Under the pieces are notes generated by a model. That model did no database searches. It was given only the letters and a program-made list of their open reading frames with translations, and was not told the DNA's origin. A stretch of 64,000 nt of DNA from Sphingobium sp. Ant17. GTDB lineage: Bacteria > Pseudomonadota > Alphaproteobacteria > Sphingomonadales > Sphingomonadaceae. Location of the stretch: positions 6,077-70,076 of the forward strand of contig NZ_JEMV01000007.1 of NCBI RefSeq assembly GCF_000588875.1, read 5' to 3'. This document shows, piece by piece, positions 35,546 to 44,993 of this stretch; positions within the stretch are counted from its first letter, which is position 1, and every line of letters begins with the position of its first letter. Made by a program: the position numbers and the translations under genes.

Positions 35546-36426
35546 GCCGGATGTGCCGCCAACCAGTGCCGCGCGATGTCGATCCGCCGCGCGACCCACG
35601 CATCACCGCTCGCAATCACATGATCGACGAACCGCGCCACCGCCAGTGCGCGCGCCGGCTTGCCCGCGATGCGCCCGTGCAGGCCGACCGACATCATGCG
35701 GCCGCCCTCCGTGCGGAGCATCTCAAATGTATCACGCAGGTAGCGAAAGAACTGCTCGCCTTCCGTAAACCCATTATAGGCGACCATCTTCATGTCGTTG
35801 ACGTCCAACGTATAGGGCACGATCAACTGCGCCTTCCCATGGCTACGGTCATAATAGGGCAGGTCGTCGGCATAGCTGTCCGCATCATAGACAAAGCCCC
35901 CTTCCTCCACGATCAGCCGAGCGGTGTTGGGGCTAGTACGTCCCTGATACCAGCCTAACGGACGCTCGCCGATCACTTGAGTGTGGAGTTCGATGGCTTC
36001 GGCGATATGGGCACGCTCGGTCGCCTCAGGGATATTTTGATAGTCGATCCAGCGAAGGCCGTGGCTGGCGATCTCCCACCCGGCTGCCTGCATCGCGGCA
36101 ACTGCCTCGGGGTTGGTGGCCAGCGCCCTGGCCACGCCGAACACCGTCACGGGCGCGCCTGCTTGGGTGAATAACCGGTACAGCCGCCAGAAGCCCGCGC
36201 GGCTGCCATATTCATAGAGGCTTTCGATCGCCATCGCCCGCGCGCCGGTCTGGCTCGCCGCGCCGACCATCTCCGAAAGGAAGGCTTCGGATTCGCCGTC
36301 GCCATTGTCAACGCTGCGCTCCGCCCCTTCCTCATAGTTGATTACGAACTGCACCGCGACACGCGCACCGCCGGGCCATTGCGCATCGGGCAGGGTGGCG
36401 CCATAGCCGACTAAGTCGCGGGTCAT
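35542..36426 (-). CDS. puuE: Allantoinase, PuuE (polysaccharide-deacetylase-like) type
   Basis: 294-aa member of the metal-independent PuuE allantoinase family. Visible are MTRDLVGYGATLPDAQWPGG at the start, FVINYEEGAERSVDNGD and ASHGLRWIDYQNIPEATERA, where the NodB-type motif lies. It opens the allantoin ring to allantoate. It overlaps both allC and uraD by 4 nt. The PuuE type, not the amidohydrolase AllB type, is used here. Confidence 0.95.
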   Translation of the reverse strand: MTRDLVGYGATLPDAQWPGGARVAVQFVINYEEGAERSVDNGDGESEAFLSEMVGAASQTGARAMAIESLYEYGSRAGFWRLYRLFTQAGAPVTVFGVARALATNPEAVAAMQAAGWEIASHGLRWIDYQNIPEATERAHIAEAIELHTQVIGERPLGWYQGRTSPNTARLIVEEGGFVYDADSYADDLPYYDRSHGKAQLIVPYTLDVNDMKMVAYNGFTEGEQFFRYLRDTFEMLRTEGGRMMSVGLHGRIAGKPARALAVARFVDHVIASGDAWVARRIDIARHWLAAHPA

Positions 36427-37685
36427 GCCGCGAGCCCCTCGATGAAAGTCAGCATGGCGGCCAGAGCCTGTTCCACATCGGCTTCGATCACATCTTCCGC
36501 CGGATTGTGGCTGATGCCGCCAGTGCAGCGGATGAACAGCATCGCGGTCGGAGCGAGGGCGGCCATCACCATCGCGTCATGGCCTGCTCCGCTGACGAGG
36601 CACCGGGGTTCCTGCCCGGTCGCGGCTACGGCGGCAGCAAGGCGGTCGATCAGCGCCGGATCGCACGGACTGGCGGCGAGCATCTGGGTCTCCTCGGCGA
36701 CAACCGTGACGCCGCGCGACGTGGCGATAGCGTGCAGCGCGGCGAGAATCTCTCCCGTGGCGGCATCCCGCTCCGCATCGCTGCCCGACCGCACATCGAC
36801 GGTGAAGTCCACCCGGCCCGGCACAACATTGGTCGCGCCTGGCATTACGGTCATTCGGCCGACCGTGGCGACGAGATCGGACTTGCCCGCCCGTGCCACG
36901 CTCTCAATCGCGAGAATGGCTTCGGCTGCGGCAGTCAGCGCGTCGCGGCGCAGGTGCATAGCGTTAGTGCCGGCATGGCCCGGCACGCCGGTGACGTTGA
37001 CGGTGATCCGCCGCTGCCCGGCAATGGCGGTGACGACGCCCAGCGCTAACCCCTCTGCCTCCAGCAACGGGCCCTGCTCGATATGCGCCTCCAGATAGGC
37101 AGCGACGCTGCCCGGCGCATAAGCCGCGGCGGCGAAAGCGGTGGTCGCAAGGCCAACGCTGGCGAGCGCCGCATCGAGCGTCACGCCGTCCCCGTCGGTG
37201 ATCGCCAGTGCGGCGGGATCGAGCGTGCCGGCGACGGCGCGGCTTGTTAGCATAGAGGCGGGAAAGCGCGATCCCTCCTCATCCCCAAAAGCAGCGACGT
37301 CGATAGCGAAGGGCAGGCGGCGCCCCTTGGCGGCCAGGGCGGCGATGCATTCGATACCAAGCATGATGCCGAGCGGACCGTCGAACGCGCCCCCATCGCG
37401 AACGCTGTCGATATGACTGCCGATCAGCAACAGCGGAGCGTCACTGGTGCCCTTATAACGTCCGATAAGGTTGCCGGCGGGGTCGGTGCGCACCTCCATC
37501 CCCGCCTCCTCCATCCAGTCGGCGAGGCGCGCACAGGTCGTCTGATGCGCAGGGGTCAGATAGGGCCGGGTGAGAGCGTCCTGCTCCTCGCTGAACGGCG
37601 GGCGGGTCAGCGATCGGCAGCGCTCGACCGCGCGCGCGCCGCCGGCAGAGATCGTCTGTGCAGACGTGAAGGTTGCCTGCGACAT
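36423..37685 (-). CDS. allC: Allantoate amidohydrolase / ureidoglycolate amidohydrolase family (M20)
   Basis: 420-aa M20/M28-type di-metal amidohydrolase. Metal-binding motifs are LLIGSHIDSVRDGGAFDGPL, AFGDEEGSRFPASMLTSRA, YLEAHIEQGPLLEAEGLAL and the C-terminal CTGGISHNPAEDVIEAD. It hydrolyses allantoate to ureidoglycine/ureidoglycolate plus CO2 and ammonia; carbamoylase-type substrates cannot be excluded. The ATG at 37685 overlaps the previous stop (TGATG). Confidence 0.9.
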   Translation of the reverse strand: MSQATFTSAQTISAGGARAVERCRSLTRPPFSEEQDALTRPYLTPAHQTTCARLADWMEEAGMEVRTDPAGNLIGRYKGTSDAPLLLIGSHIDSVRDGGAFDGPLGIMLGIECIAALAAKGRRLPFAIDVAAFGDEEGSRFPASMLTSRAVAGTLDPAALAITDGDGVTLDAALASVGLATTAFAAAAYAPGSVAAYLEAHIEQGPLLEAEGLALGVVTAIAGQRRITVNVTGVPGHAGTNAMHLRRDALTAAAEAILAIESVARAGKSDLVATVGRMTVMPGATNVVPGRVDFTVDVRSGSDAERDAATGEILAALHAIATSRGVTVVAEETQMLAASPCDPALIDRLAAAVAATGQEPRCLVSGAGHDAMVMAALAPTAMLFIRCTGGISHNPAEDVIEADVEQALAAMLTFIEGLAA

Positions 37686-38098
37686 CACTCGAGACCGAAA
37701 CGGATCGACTGCGCACCTTCCCACAGTGTCATTCTGCCCAGCGCGCGGAGATTCTCGTTACCCTCGACGATGGTGAGGAAATGGTTTCCCGCGAGTGGAC
37801 CAGCCTTGCTGCCGAACGCGACACCGCCATAGGCCAGCAGAATCTCGGTCTCGCTTACGCCCTTAGGATAGAAGATGAATTCGCCTGGGGCTGGGTGGCG
37901 GGTCGTGTTCTCCCATGGCAGGGCAAATTCCTGGTCGCCCATGGGGATCCAAACGCCTTCGCCGCTCCAGCGGACATGAATCACCCGCTCCTCATAGGGG
38001 AGGAGCGCTTTAAACGCTGCGCAGGTCGCTGGCGCTAGTTCTTCCTCGAGACGTGCACGAAAGGAAAAAGGGCCCGCGGTGATGGAAAGCATGGTCAT
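37685..38098 (-). CDS. DUF3830 family protein (cyclophilin-like fold)
   Basis: 137-aa protein with strong DUF3830 features: ARLEEELAPATCAAFKALLP, VIHVRWSGEGVWIPMGD, PAPGEFIFYPKGVSETEILL and FGSKAGPLAGNHFLTI. Members occur in purine and hydantoin-type clusters, but the activity is unproven. Its position just before allC, at the place where a ureidoglycolate-processing enzyme would be expected, makes a role with a ureido intermediate plausible. It is not the AllA-type ureidoglycolate lyase by sequence. Confidence 0.82.
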   Translation of the reverse strand: MTMLSITAGPFSFRARLEEELAPATCAAFKALLPYEERVIHVRWSGEGVWIPMGDQEFALPWENTTRHPAPGEFIFYPKGVSETEILLAYGGVAFGSKAGPLAGNHFLTIVEGNENLRALGRMTLWEGAQSIRFGLE

Positions 38099-38146
38099 AA
38101 TGGAAATCCGGATAAATTTATCGTTAGAGAGTGTCGGCTGAGATCG

Positions 38147-39259
38147 TCAGAATACAACCACGCTGCGGATACTTTCTCCGGCGTGCATCAGGTCAAATCC
38201 TTTATTAATATCCTCCAGACCCATGACGTGGGTTATCATCGGATCGATTTCGATCTTGCCGGTCATGTACATATCGACGATCTTCGGCACGTCTGTGCGG
38301 CCCTTGGCTCCGCCGAAGGCGGTGCCACGCCAGTTACGGCCCGTGACGAGCTGGAAGGGGCGGGTACTAATTTCCTTGCCGGCCTCGGCAACACCGATGA
38401 TGATGCTTGTGCCCCACCCGCGGTGGCAGGCCTCTAGCGCCGTGCGCATCACTTCTGTGTTGCCTGTCGCGTCGAATGTGTAGTCCGCTCCGCCATCGGT
38501 CAGCTCGACGATTTTCCCCACGACATCCTCGCGGCTCATGCCCTTGCTGTTGAGGAAGTGTGTCATGCCGAAACGGCGGCCCCATTCCTCCCGATCAGGA
38601 TTAATATCGACGCCGATGATCTTGTTGGCACCCGCCATACGCGCGCCCTGCAGCACGTTGAGCCCGATTCCGCCGAGGCCAAAGATGACGACATTGTCAC
38701 CGACTTGCACCTTAGCAGTGTTCAGGACCGCGCCAACGCCAGTGGTAACGCCGCAGCCGATGTAACAGCTTGTCTTGAATGGTGCGTCCTCACGGATCTT
38801 AGCCACCGCGATCTCGGGTAGCACGGTGAAATTCGAGAAGGTAGAGCAGCCCATATAGTGGAAGAGCGGCTGACCCTTGTAACTGAAGCGGGTCGTGCCG
38901 TCGGGCATAAGGCCCTTCCCTTGCGTCGCACGGATAGCGGTGCATAGGTTGGTCTTGCCGCTAAGGCAGCTTTTGCACTGGCGACATTCGGGCGTGTAAA
39001 GCGGGATAACATGGTCGCCGGGCTTCACCGCCGTTACTCCGGAACCGATCTCGCGCACGATGCCCGCGCCCTCATGTCCCAGGATGGAGGGGAAGATGCC
39101 CTCGCTGTCGAAGCCGTCCAGCGTGTAGGCGTCGGTATGACAAATCCCGGTCGCCATAATCTCAATCAGCACTTCGCCCGCCTTCGGTCCTTCCAGATCG
39201 ATTTCGACAATCTCAAGCGGCTTCTTCGCCTCAAACGCGACAGCGGCGCGGGTCTTCAT
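38147..39259 (-). CDS. frmA: S-(hydroxymethyl)glutathione dehydrogenase / class III alcohol dehydrogenase
   Basis: Zinc alcohol dehydrogenase of 370 aa. It has the catalytic zinc site ([31 protein letters not shown]), the structural zinc cluster [15 protein letters not shown] and the Rossmann motif [20 protein letters not shown]. The [20 protein letters not shown] start is standard for class III. It oxidises S-hydroxymethylglutathione formed from formaldehyde and GSH. As first gene of the purine operon it implies that formaldehyde is produced by the pathway. Confidence 0.96.
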   Translation of the reverse strand: MKTRAAVAFEAKKPLEIVEIDLEGPKAGEVLIEIMATGICHTDAYTLDGFDSEGIFPSILGHEGAGIVREIGSGVTAVKPGDHVIPLYTPECRQCKSCLSGKTNLCTAIRATQGKGLMPDGTTRFSYKGQPLFHYMGCSTFSNFTVLPEIAVAKIREDAPFKTSCYIGCGVTTGVGAVLNTAKVQVGDNVVIFGLGGIGLNVLQGARMAGANKIIGVDINPDREEWGRRFGMTHFLNSKGMSREDVVGKIVELTDGGADYTFDATGNTEVMRTALEACHRGWGTSIIIGVAEAGKEISTRPFQLVTGRNWRGTAFGGAKGRTDVPKIVDMYMTGKIEIDPMITHVMGLEDINKGFDLMHAGESIRSVVVF

Positions 39260-39413
39260 TCAAGCTCTCCGATTTGATGACAATGCATAGAAAGGTTTTT
39301 GATGGCTCAGTCATTCGCACTACCATGCGGTCTAATCTAGCGCAGATTTTCGCATCCTCCGTTCTCGAAATGAGGACACCAAACGGTGAGAGACCGCGTT
39401 TTAAAATTCAAGT

Positions 39414-39433
39414 GGACAACCTTTGTCCGACAA
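39414..39433. promoter_or_regulatory. Candidate FadR/GntR-type operator upstream of frmA operon
   Basis: Two overlapping dyads: GGACAA-cct-TTGTCC (39414-39428) and TTGTC-c-GACAA (39423-39433). The second matches the TnGTnnnACnA consensus of FadR-subfamily GntR regulators. It lies in the 235-bp space between frmA (start 39259) and the 3' end of the first oxygenase gene. The GntR-like gene at 30063 is the likely partner. Inferred, not shown. Confidence 0.45.
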
Positions 39434-39494
39434 TGTTCTAGCGGCCCCCGCAGATGCTAAGCATAACCGCGTGGGGGTCTGGATCTTTGAGTGA

Positions 39495-40490
39495 TTACTG
39501 AACGGTCGCTAATGCCCTGCTCTCGAGCGCGTAAGTCTTGCGATACATATTGGCGATATGTTCCCCGACCGTAACTTCGACACTATTTTCAGCAGATTTC
39601 AAGGTAGGGACTGCCTTGATCCGATAGAAATAGTCCAGATCGAAAAATGTGGGCACAGAGTATCTGTGCTTCTCCGGCGACCTATTGAAAACTCTGTGCA
39701 TATTGGAATGATAAAGGCCGTTGGTGAGCACGGGCACCATATCACCGAGATTTATGACGAATGTGTCGGGTATCGGGGGTGCGTTGACCCAGTCTCCATC
39801 GGCGTTCTGCACCTCCAAACCGCCAACATCGTCCTGCATCAGAATGGTTAGGAGGCCCCAATCTGTGTGCGCGCCCGCACCAAGTTGATTACCTTCGCCG
39901 ACGCCCATCTGTGGCGGGTAGTGGAGTAAGCGGGTCGTCACCATCGGCTCGTCACAGCCTTTTCCGAAGTAGGCTTCGGGCAGATCGAGCGACAATGCCA
40001 GAATTCCGGCGAGGTGGGTGCCGAGCGCACGCATCGTCTCAATGTATCGCTCAGTTGAATGGCGCAGCCATTTTTTGTCGGCGAGCCACTGATTAGGCCC
40101 GTGATATGGGACTTTGTTAACGACATAGGGATGTCCAGGTCCCAGATCTCGGCCTGCCATAAAGCCTTCCTTCAGGTCCGGCTGCGATCCATCGTCAAGG
40201 ACTTGAATAGCCATCGCCTCGTAGCCGCGCATACATTCAGAATTGCGCGCGTCGATCTGCAGCTTCTCGCTCTGCGAAAGAGCAAAGAACTGGCGGGCGA
40301 CATCGAGCTGCCCATCCATGACGTCGGTGGAGACACCGTGGTTCTTGATATAGAAGAACCCCGTGTCCCGCGCGGCCTTATGGACCTCCCATGCCACGGC
40401 CTTCCGATCCTCGAGCAGTTCGGAAAAGCTGCCCTTGAGGTCAATGACAGGGATGGTCTTAGCAGTTGAAGGAGGGGTGTAGACATGCAT
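39495..40490 (-). CDS. Isopenicillin N synthase-type Fe(II)/2-oxoglutarate oxygenase 1
   Basis: 331-aa non-heme iron oxygenase. The N-terminal DIOX_N domain (IPVIDLKGSFSELL, GFFYIKNHGV) is followed by the jelly roll. Iron ligands are H208 and D210 (GAHTDWGLLT) and H265 (SNMHRV); the 2-oxoglutarate pair R276/S278 lies in RYSVPTFF. It is nearly collinear with oxygenase 4 at 52275. Relatives hydroxylate, desaturate or N/O-demethylate small molecules. It is the last gene of a minus-strand group that includes a TonB receptor and oxygenases 2 and 3. Confidence 0.92.
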   Translation of the reverse strand: MHVYTPPSTAKTIPVIDLKGSFSELLEDRKAVAWEVHKAARDTGFFYIKNHGVSTDVMDGQLDVARQFFALSQSEKLQIDARNSECMRGYEAMAIQVLDDGSQPDLKEGFMAGRDLGPGHPYVVNKVPYHGPNQWLADKKWLRHSTERYIETMRALGTHLAGILALSLDLPEAYFGKGCDEPMVTTRLLHYPPQMGVGEGNQLGAGAHTDWGLLTILMQDDVGGLEVQNADGDWVNAPPIPDTFVINLGDMVPVLTNGLYHSNMHRVFNRSPEKHRYSVPTFFDLDYFYRIKAVPTLKSAENSVEVTVGEHIANMYRKTYALESRALATVQ

Positions 40491-40506
40491 GGCTCTCTCC
40501 GTAAAC

Positions 40507-42773
40507 TTAGAAGCTGAACTTCACCGAACCAACGACTTGTCGCGGTGCAATATATTCGTTGCTTGTGAAGAACGACCCGAAGGGATCGGTGTAGCGGGAG
40601 TTAATTCCGGCCTTGTCGAGAAGGTTCGACGCCGCGACCCCGAATTCGACCGGGAATCCCGAGGCACGTAGCTGAAGCTGAGATTTACGATATCGTAGGC
40701 AGGCACGATGTCTCGTGAACCGGCATTAAAGACGCGGTAGATATAGCTGCCGCGGTGGGTCCATTCAGCACGGCTGGTCAATTCGCCCCCAAAAATCTCG
40801 GCTGTATGTGTCGCACTGACGCCAAAGCTCCATTTAGGCAGCTTGGGCGGCGTGCCGCCACGCAGATTCTTGACCTGCTGTGCACGCAGGTTGATAGTAT
40901 AAGGATCAAATGCGCCAAAGCCGAGCGCGGCCGCTGCCTGGGTAGCTGCGTTGGCACTGGCGGCGTCGAGGGCGAAATAGTCCTGCGTGAACTCGCCATC
41001 GAGGTGCGTGACATTTCCGTCAAAACGCAAGTTACGGGTCGCTTTCCACGATGCCTCTGCCTCAACACCCCAGATATGCGCTCCGGGAATATTGGCGATA
41101 CCACCCTGATAGGGGATCGGATCCTCCTGCTGGAACTGGAGATTCTTGTACTTGTAGAAAAAGCCGGCGAGATTAAGCGATACTGCGTCGTCGAAGAACC
41201 GGTTCTTGGATCCCAACTCGACGGCGTCAAGGTCCTCTGCTTTGTAGGTCTTGGAATTGAGCAACGGACCCGTAATTAGGTTCGCGCCTCCTGGCTTGTA
41301 GCCCTTGGAGAAGCTGGCATAGACCATGCTACGCGGAGCGACGTCATATTCGATGACTGCACGGCCGGTGAGATGATTGTCCCGCTGGGAGATGAGCTCA
41401 CCGGGTGCGAACAGCCCGTAGGATGTGAGCGAATAGCTCTCGAGTTCGTCGCGGGTGTAGCGCAGGCCGCCGGTCATGCGCAGACTTTCAGTGAGGTGAT
41501 AAGTCGCCTGGCCAAATGCCGCGTAAGTCTTGCGCTTCAGATCGACGTCCAGACGATAGATCAGATTGGCTGGGATCCCGTTCGCGGCACTTTTCGGGAT
41601 GTTGAAGCTCGCGGGATTGGCGCCGCTCCCGGCGAACTCGACGAAGTTCTGCGTCTCCCTATAGTCGACATAATAGACGCCTGCGGTCCAGGAGAGCCGA
41701 TTATTTCGGGGCGAGCTGATGTTTACCTCCTGCGTAATCGCGCGATAGCGGTTCAGCCAGAGCGGAATCGCATCGTAAAAGCCAACTGTCGCCGCGTTGA
41801 GCCGGTCGCGATCCACATGGTTGTCGTTGCGCATATGTTGGTAGGAGGTGACAGATTTCAGGGTAGCGAACGAAAGGTCGAGCTTGAGTTCTGCTGACGC
41901 TATATCGAAGTCGAGCTTGTAGCGGCCCGGATAGTCCTGCGTCAGGACGCGCGGATCGGGGTTGGGATCGAGGATGTTCTTTTGCGCCGACCCTGCCTCA
42001 TCGCCTGTGAAATGCTGATAGCGCAGCACTGCGGAGAACATGTCCGAAGGTTGCCACAGCAAACTGAGACGTCCGTTCCAACGATTGGCGTCGTCCTCCC
42101 TGTACCCATTGTCGATGCGGGCATAGCCGTCGTGGGCGAGGCGCTGCCCGGCGGCGCGCACGGCGACAGTATCGCCAAATGGAACATTAAGAACAGCCGT
42201 TCCGCGAAAATAGGCGTAGTTGCCGCCCGCCAGTTCGCCATAGCCGGTGAACTTGCCGAGTTCGGGCAGATTGCTGATGATGTTCATTGCGCCGCCTGTA
42301 GCGGCCTGGCCGAAAATCGTTCCCTGCGGACCGCGCAGCACTTCAACCCGCGCGATGTCGAGCAAGTCCACCCCGGTCGCAATAGGGCTGCCGATGTAGA
42401 TGCCGTCGACATGGTAGGCGACGCTTGGCTGTGAACCAGTTTGCGTCGCTTCGGACCCAATGCCGCGGATGGAGATGACGCGATAGGGCGTGCCGTTCCG
42501 CGGCGTCACGACCGACGGGATTGTCCCATCGAGTTGGCTGACCTGAGTGATGTTGGCAGCGGTGAGCGCGTCGGCTTGGATCGCCGTGATAGCTATTGGC
42601 GCTTTCTGAATGCTTCCTTCCCGTTTCTCGCCGGTGACGACGATATCGCCAAGCTGCGCGCCCGCATCAGCGGTTGCGTCTGCAGGCACAGGCCCCTGCG
42701 CCCATGAGTGTGGCGACCAAGCATAAAATGCCACCATTGCGATGAACGACGATTTGGTACGATTGATAATCAT
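40507..42773 (-). CDS. TonB-dependent receptor 1 (C-terminus frameshifted)
   Basis: Outer-membrane receptor of about 755 aa. The signal peptide ends near HSWAQG. The plug begins DIVVTGEKREGSIQKAPIAI, and the plug-barrel motif VEVLRGPQGTIFGQAATGG is clear. The last stretch is out of frame. After SYVPRDSR a single missing base near 40648-40660 sends the reading to a stop at 40521, while the other frame gives the proper final strands (AASNLLDKAGINSR, RQVVGSVKFSF) ending at 40507. Paired with purine catabolism it may import a heterocycle or siderophore-like ligand. Paralogous to the receptor at 55692. Confidence 0.85.
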
Positions 42774-42847
42774 TGGATCACCCCTAAATTGAATAGTCTT
42801 GATCCTCCCGCTGCATATTTTTGTTCTGTCGGATCAAGTATCTAGTG

Positions 42848-43837
42848 TTATTTGTAAGACATTTCGTAGCGTCGGCGCATGTGTTCATCGACTGTCACCG
42901 GCGGATACTTCGCAAGCTCCCCGTTGCTCAGACAGGTTTTAATGCATTCGACGCGGTGATCGGGATTACCGGCGAAGAAGAATGGGACAGAATATCGCTC
43001 GCGTCCCGAGCTGTTGATCACCCGGTGCACCGTCGAACGGTAGCGGTCGTTGGTCCAGCGTCCGATCAGGTCGCCCAGATTAACGATGAACGCCCCCGGA
43101 ATCGGGTGCGCATTGAGCCATGTTGCTGCATCGTGGTCCCACACCTGCAGACCGCCCACCCCGTCCTGTAGAAGAATTGTGATGCCTCCGAAGTCGGTGT
43201 GAGCACCGCATCCCTTTTCGCCTGGGGCCGAATTTGCGGGCTGTGGCGGGTAGTGAAGAAGACGTAGCGTCGCGAGCGGATCGACCTTGAGTGGATCGAA
43301 GAAGTCTCCTGGAAGATCGAGAGAGAGCGCGATCCCGCCGAGTAAAACGACCGCAAGCTCTTGCATGATGTCAAGGTAGCGAGTGGTCACCGCTTGAAAT
43401 TCGGGCAGACTCTCCGGCCACAGATTGGGTCCGACGTTGAAATGACGACTGGCGCGGTGGTCGTCGGCGTCCACATGGATGCCAAGATAGAAGCCTTCCT
43501 TGAGGTCAGGTGGCATTCCGGGTTCCAGTGTCTGGCCACGCAGCGGCTCATAGCCACGGTTCGCACGGGAGAGTGCCTTATCGACCTTGAGCTTCGCCTC
43601 CATGGGGAGCGAGAAGAAGCGCTCGGCCTCCCTGAAAATTTCGGCAATAATTTGGGGCGGTACGCCGTGGCCGACACAATAGAAAAAGCCTTTGTCGAGG
43701 CATGCAGCCCGGATGGTCGCCACCACCTCGGCGCGCGCCACGGCGTCACCGCCAAGCAGCCCGGAGATGTTGACCACAGGGAGATTGGCAAGAGACGAAG
43801 GCGCAATATGCACGGGGGCGGGATCGGAATGGTTCAC
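42848..43837 (-). CDS. Isopenicillin N synthase-type Fe(II)/2-oxoglutarate oxygenase 2
   Basis: 329-aa member of the same family: DIOX_N segment (LPVVNISGLLGG, FFYCVGHGVPPQI), iron ligands H213 and D215 (GAHTDFGGIT) and H271 (TVHRVIN), and R281/S283 in RYSVPFFF. It retains the DLKEGFYLGI segment shared with oxygenases 1 and 4. It ends 75 bp before the receptor start and overlaps oxygenase 3 by 4 nt at its own start (ATGA). It is the most divergent of the set, so probably a different step or substrate. Confidence 0.92.
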   Translation of the reverse strand: MNHSDPAPVHIAPSSLANLPVVNISGLLGGDAVARAEVVATIRAACLDKGFFYCVGHGVPPQIIAEIFREAERFFSLPMEAKLKVDKALSRANRGYEPLRGQTLEPGMPPDLKEGFYLGIHVDADDHRASRHFNVGPNLWPESLPEFQAVTTRYLDIMQELAVVLLGGIALSLDLPGDFFDPLKVDPLATLRLLHYPPQPANSAPGEKGCGAHTDFGGITILLQDGVGGLQVWDHDAATWLNAHPIPGAFIVNLGDLIGRWTNDRYRSTVHRVINSSGRERYSVPFFFAGNPDHRVECIKTCLSNGELAKYPPVTVDEHMRRRYEMSYK

Positions 43838-44859
43838 TTCTTGGCGCCCTCGACTGCATGTTGCATCTGGCGCTGCGCCTCGAGATGCTCACCTGACGTG
43901 ATAGACGGATATCGACGGTCTTCGCCGAGGCAGCTGGGGATACAATCGACGACAGCGTCCCAGTTTGGTTGGTGGAAAAATGTGAGGGATAGCCGGCGAC
44001 TTCCAACGCGCTGCCCAGGAGGCGGAGCAGTCACGCGGTGGAGGGTTGAAACCCACTGGTCGTTTGTCCACCGCGCCATCAGGTCGCCGATGTTGATGAC
44101 GAAGGTATCCGGAAGGATGGGTACGCGCGACCAATCGCCTTCCTTGGTGAGGATTTCTAGTCCGCCTGGCTTGTCCTCGGCCCGCAGTATCGTCAGCGTA
44201 CCATAGTCGGTGTGGGGGCCGGCACGCATTTGATCGGGACTCTCGTCGCCGCACGGATCGGGATAATTGGACACCACCAAATTTGTCATGTGCCTGTCGA
44301 TCTTGTCCGCAAACCAACGTTCGTCGAGATCGAGAGCGACCGCGAAAATGCGCATCAGCTTCTCGGCGAGATCCGCCATTGCGCGATAATAGTCCTCCCA
44401 GGCATCCTGAAGCCCGGCGATATCCGTTGGATAGAGATTGGGCGCGAAGATCACGGACGCTTCCGGCGTCTGGTAATATGGATCGGTACGGTCAACGTCA
44501 GGGTTAGTGATCGTGAAATATTCGCGGAGGTCCGGAAGTGCTTCCTCGATCCCTAGCGTCTTGGCCAGCGAGGATGATTGCACCGCGAAATAGCCGCGCC
44601 AGCTCTCGCTGTCCGTGAGATGGTAGCGCTCCTTCTTCACACGAGGTAGATCGAAGAAGGCCCGGCTAGTCGTGTCGATCCGGTCAATCAGACGGGCATC
44701 GATCCCGTGCCCGCGAATGACTAGAAAGCCATATTGCCGACACGCGTTATCAACTTGTCGAGCAATGGCAGCCCTGGCGCCGGCACCAGAGTCGAAGCGG
44801 GATATGTCAATTACGGGAACGGGTGATGTCGACACCTGCAATGCGCCTTCCTGCTGCAT
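43834..44859 (-). CDS. Isopenicillin N synthase-type Fe(II)/2-oxoglutarate oxygenase 3
   Basis: 341-aa oxygenase: PVPVIDISRF start, FLVIRGHGI, iron ligands H216 and D218 (GPHTDYGTLTI) and H274 (TLHRV), and the 2OG-binding RRLSLTFFHQPN. It closely resembles the frameshifted oxygenase 5 at 53285 (shared WFADKID, MTN.VVSNYPD, EDKPGGLE). It is the first gene of module A's minus-strand operon and divergent from the LysR gene at 44994, whose target it probably is. Confidence 0.92.
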   Translation of the reverse strand: MQQEGALQVSTSPVPVIDISRFDSGAGARAAIARQVDNACRQYGFLVIRGHGIDARLIDRIDTTSRAFFDLPRVKKERYHLTDSESWRGYFAVQSSSLAKTLGIEEALPDLREYFTITNPDVDRTDPYYQTPEASVIFAPNLYPTDIAGLQDAWEDYYRAMADLAEKLMRIFAVALDLDERWFADKIDRHMTNLVVSNYPDPCGDESPDQMRAGPHTDYGTLTILRAEDKPGGLEILTKEGDWSRVPILPDTFVINIGDLMARWTNDQWVSTLHRVTAPPPGQRVGSRRLSLTFFHQPNWDAVVDCIPSCLGEDRRYPSITSGEHLEAQRQMQHAVEGAKK

Positions 44860-44993
44860 TTATCTCGAAGCATCCTGCATCGGTAATGTCATCATGCTGC
44901 AAAGCGGCCGTCCTCAAAAAGAACAATGATTCGCCTGGGGTGATGCCGATATGGGGACATTGACGAAACCATCGGTATCTCGCACGATGGAGT

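Noticed and set aside
35061-35615. Long N-terminal extension of the FAD monooxygenase frame
   Set aside because: It overlaps uraD out of frame, is Arg/Gly-rich, and the ATG at 35060 sits in a 4-nt overlap with the uraD stop.
37685-38098. Reading this gene as ureidoglycolate lyase AllA
   Set aside because: Position suggests it, but the motifs (VRWSGEGVWIPMGD, SETEILL, LAGNHF) are those of DUF3830.
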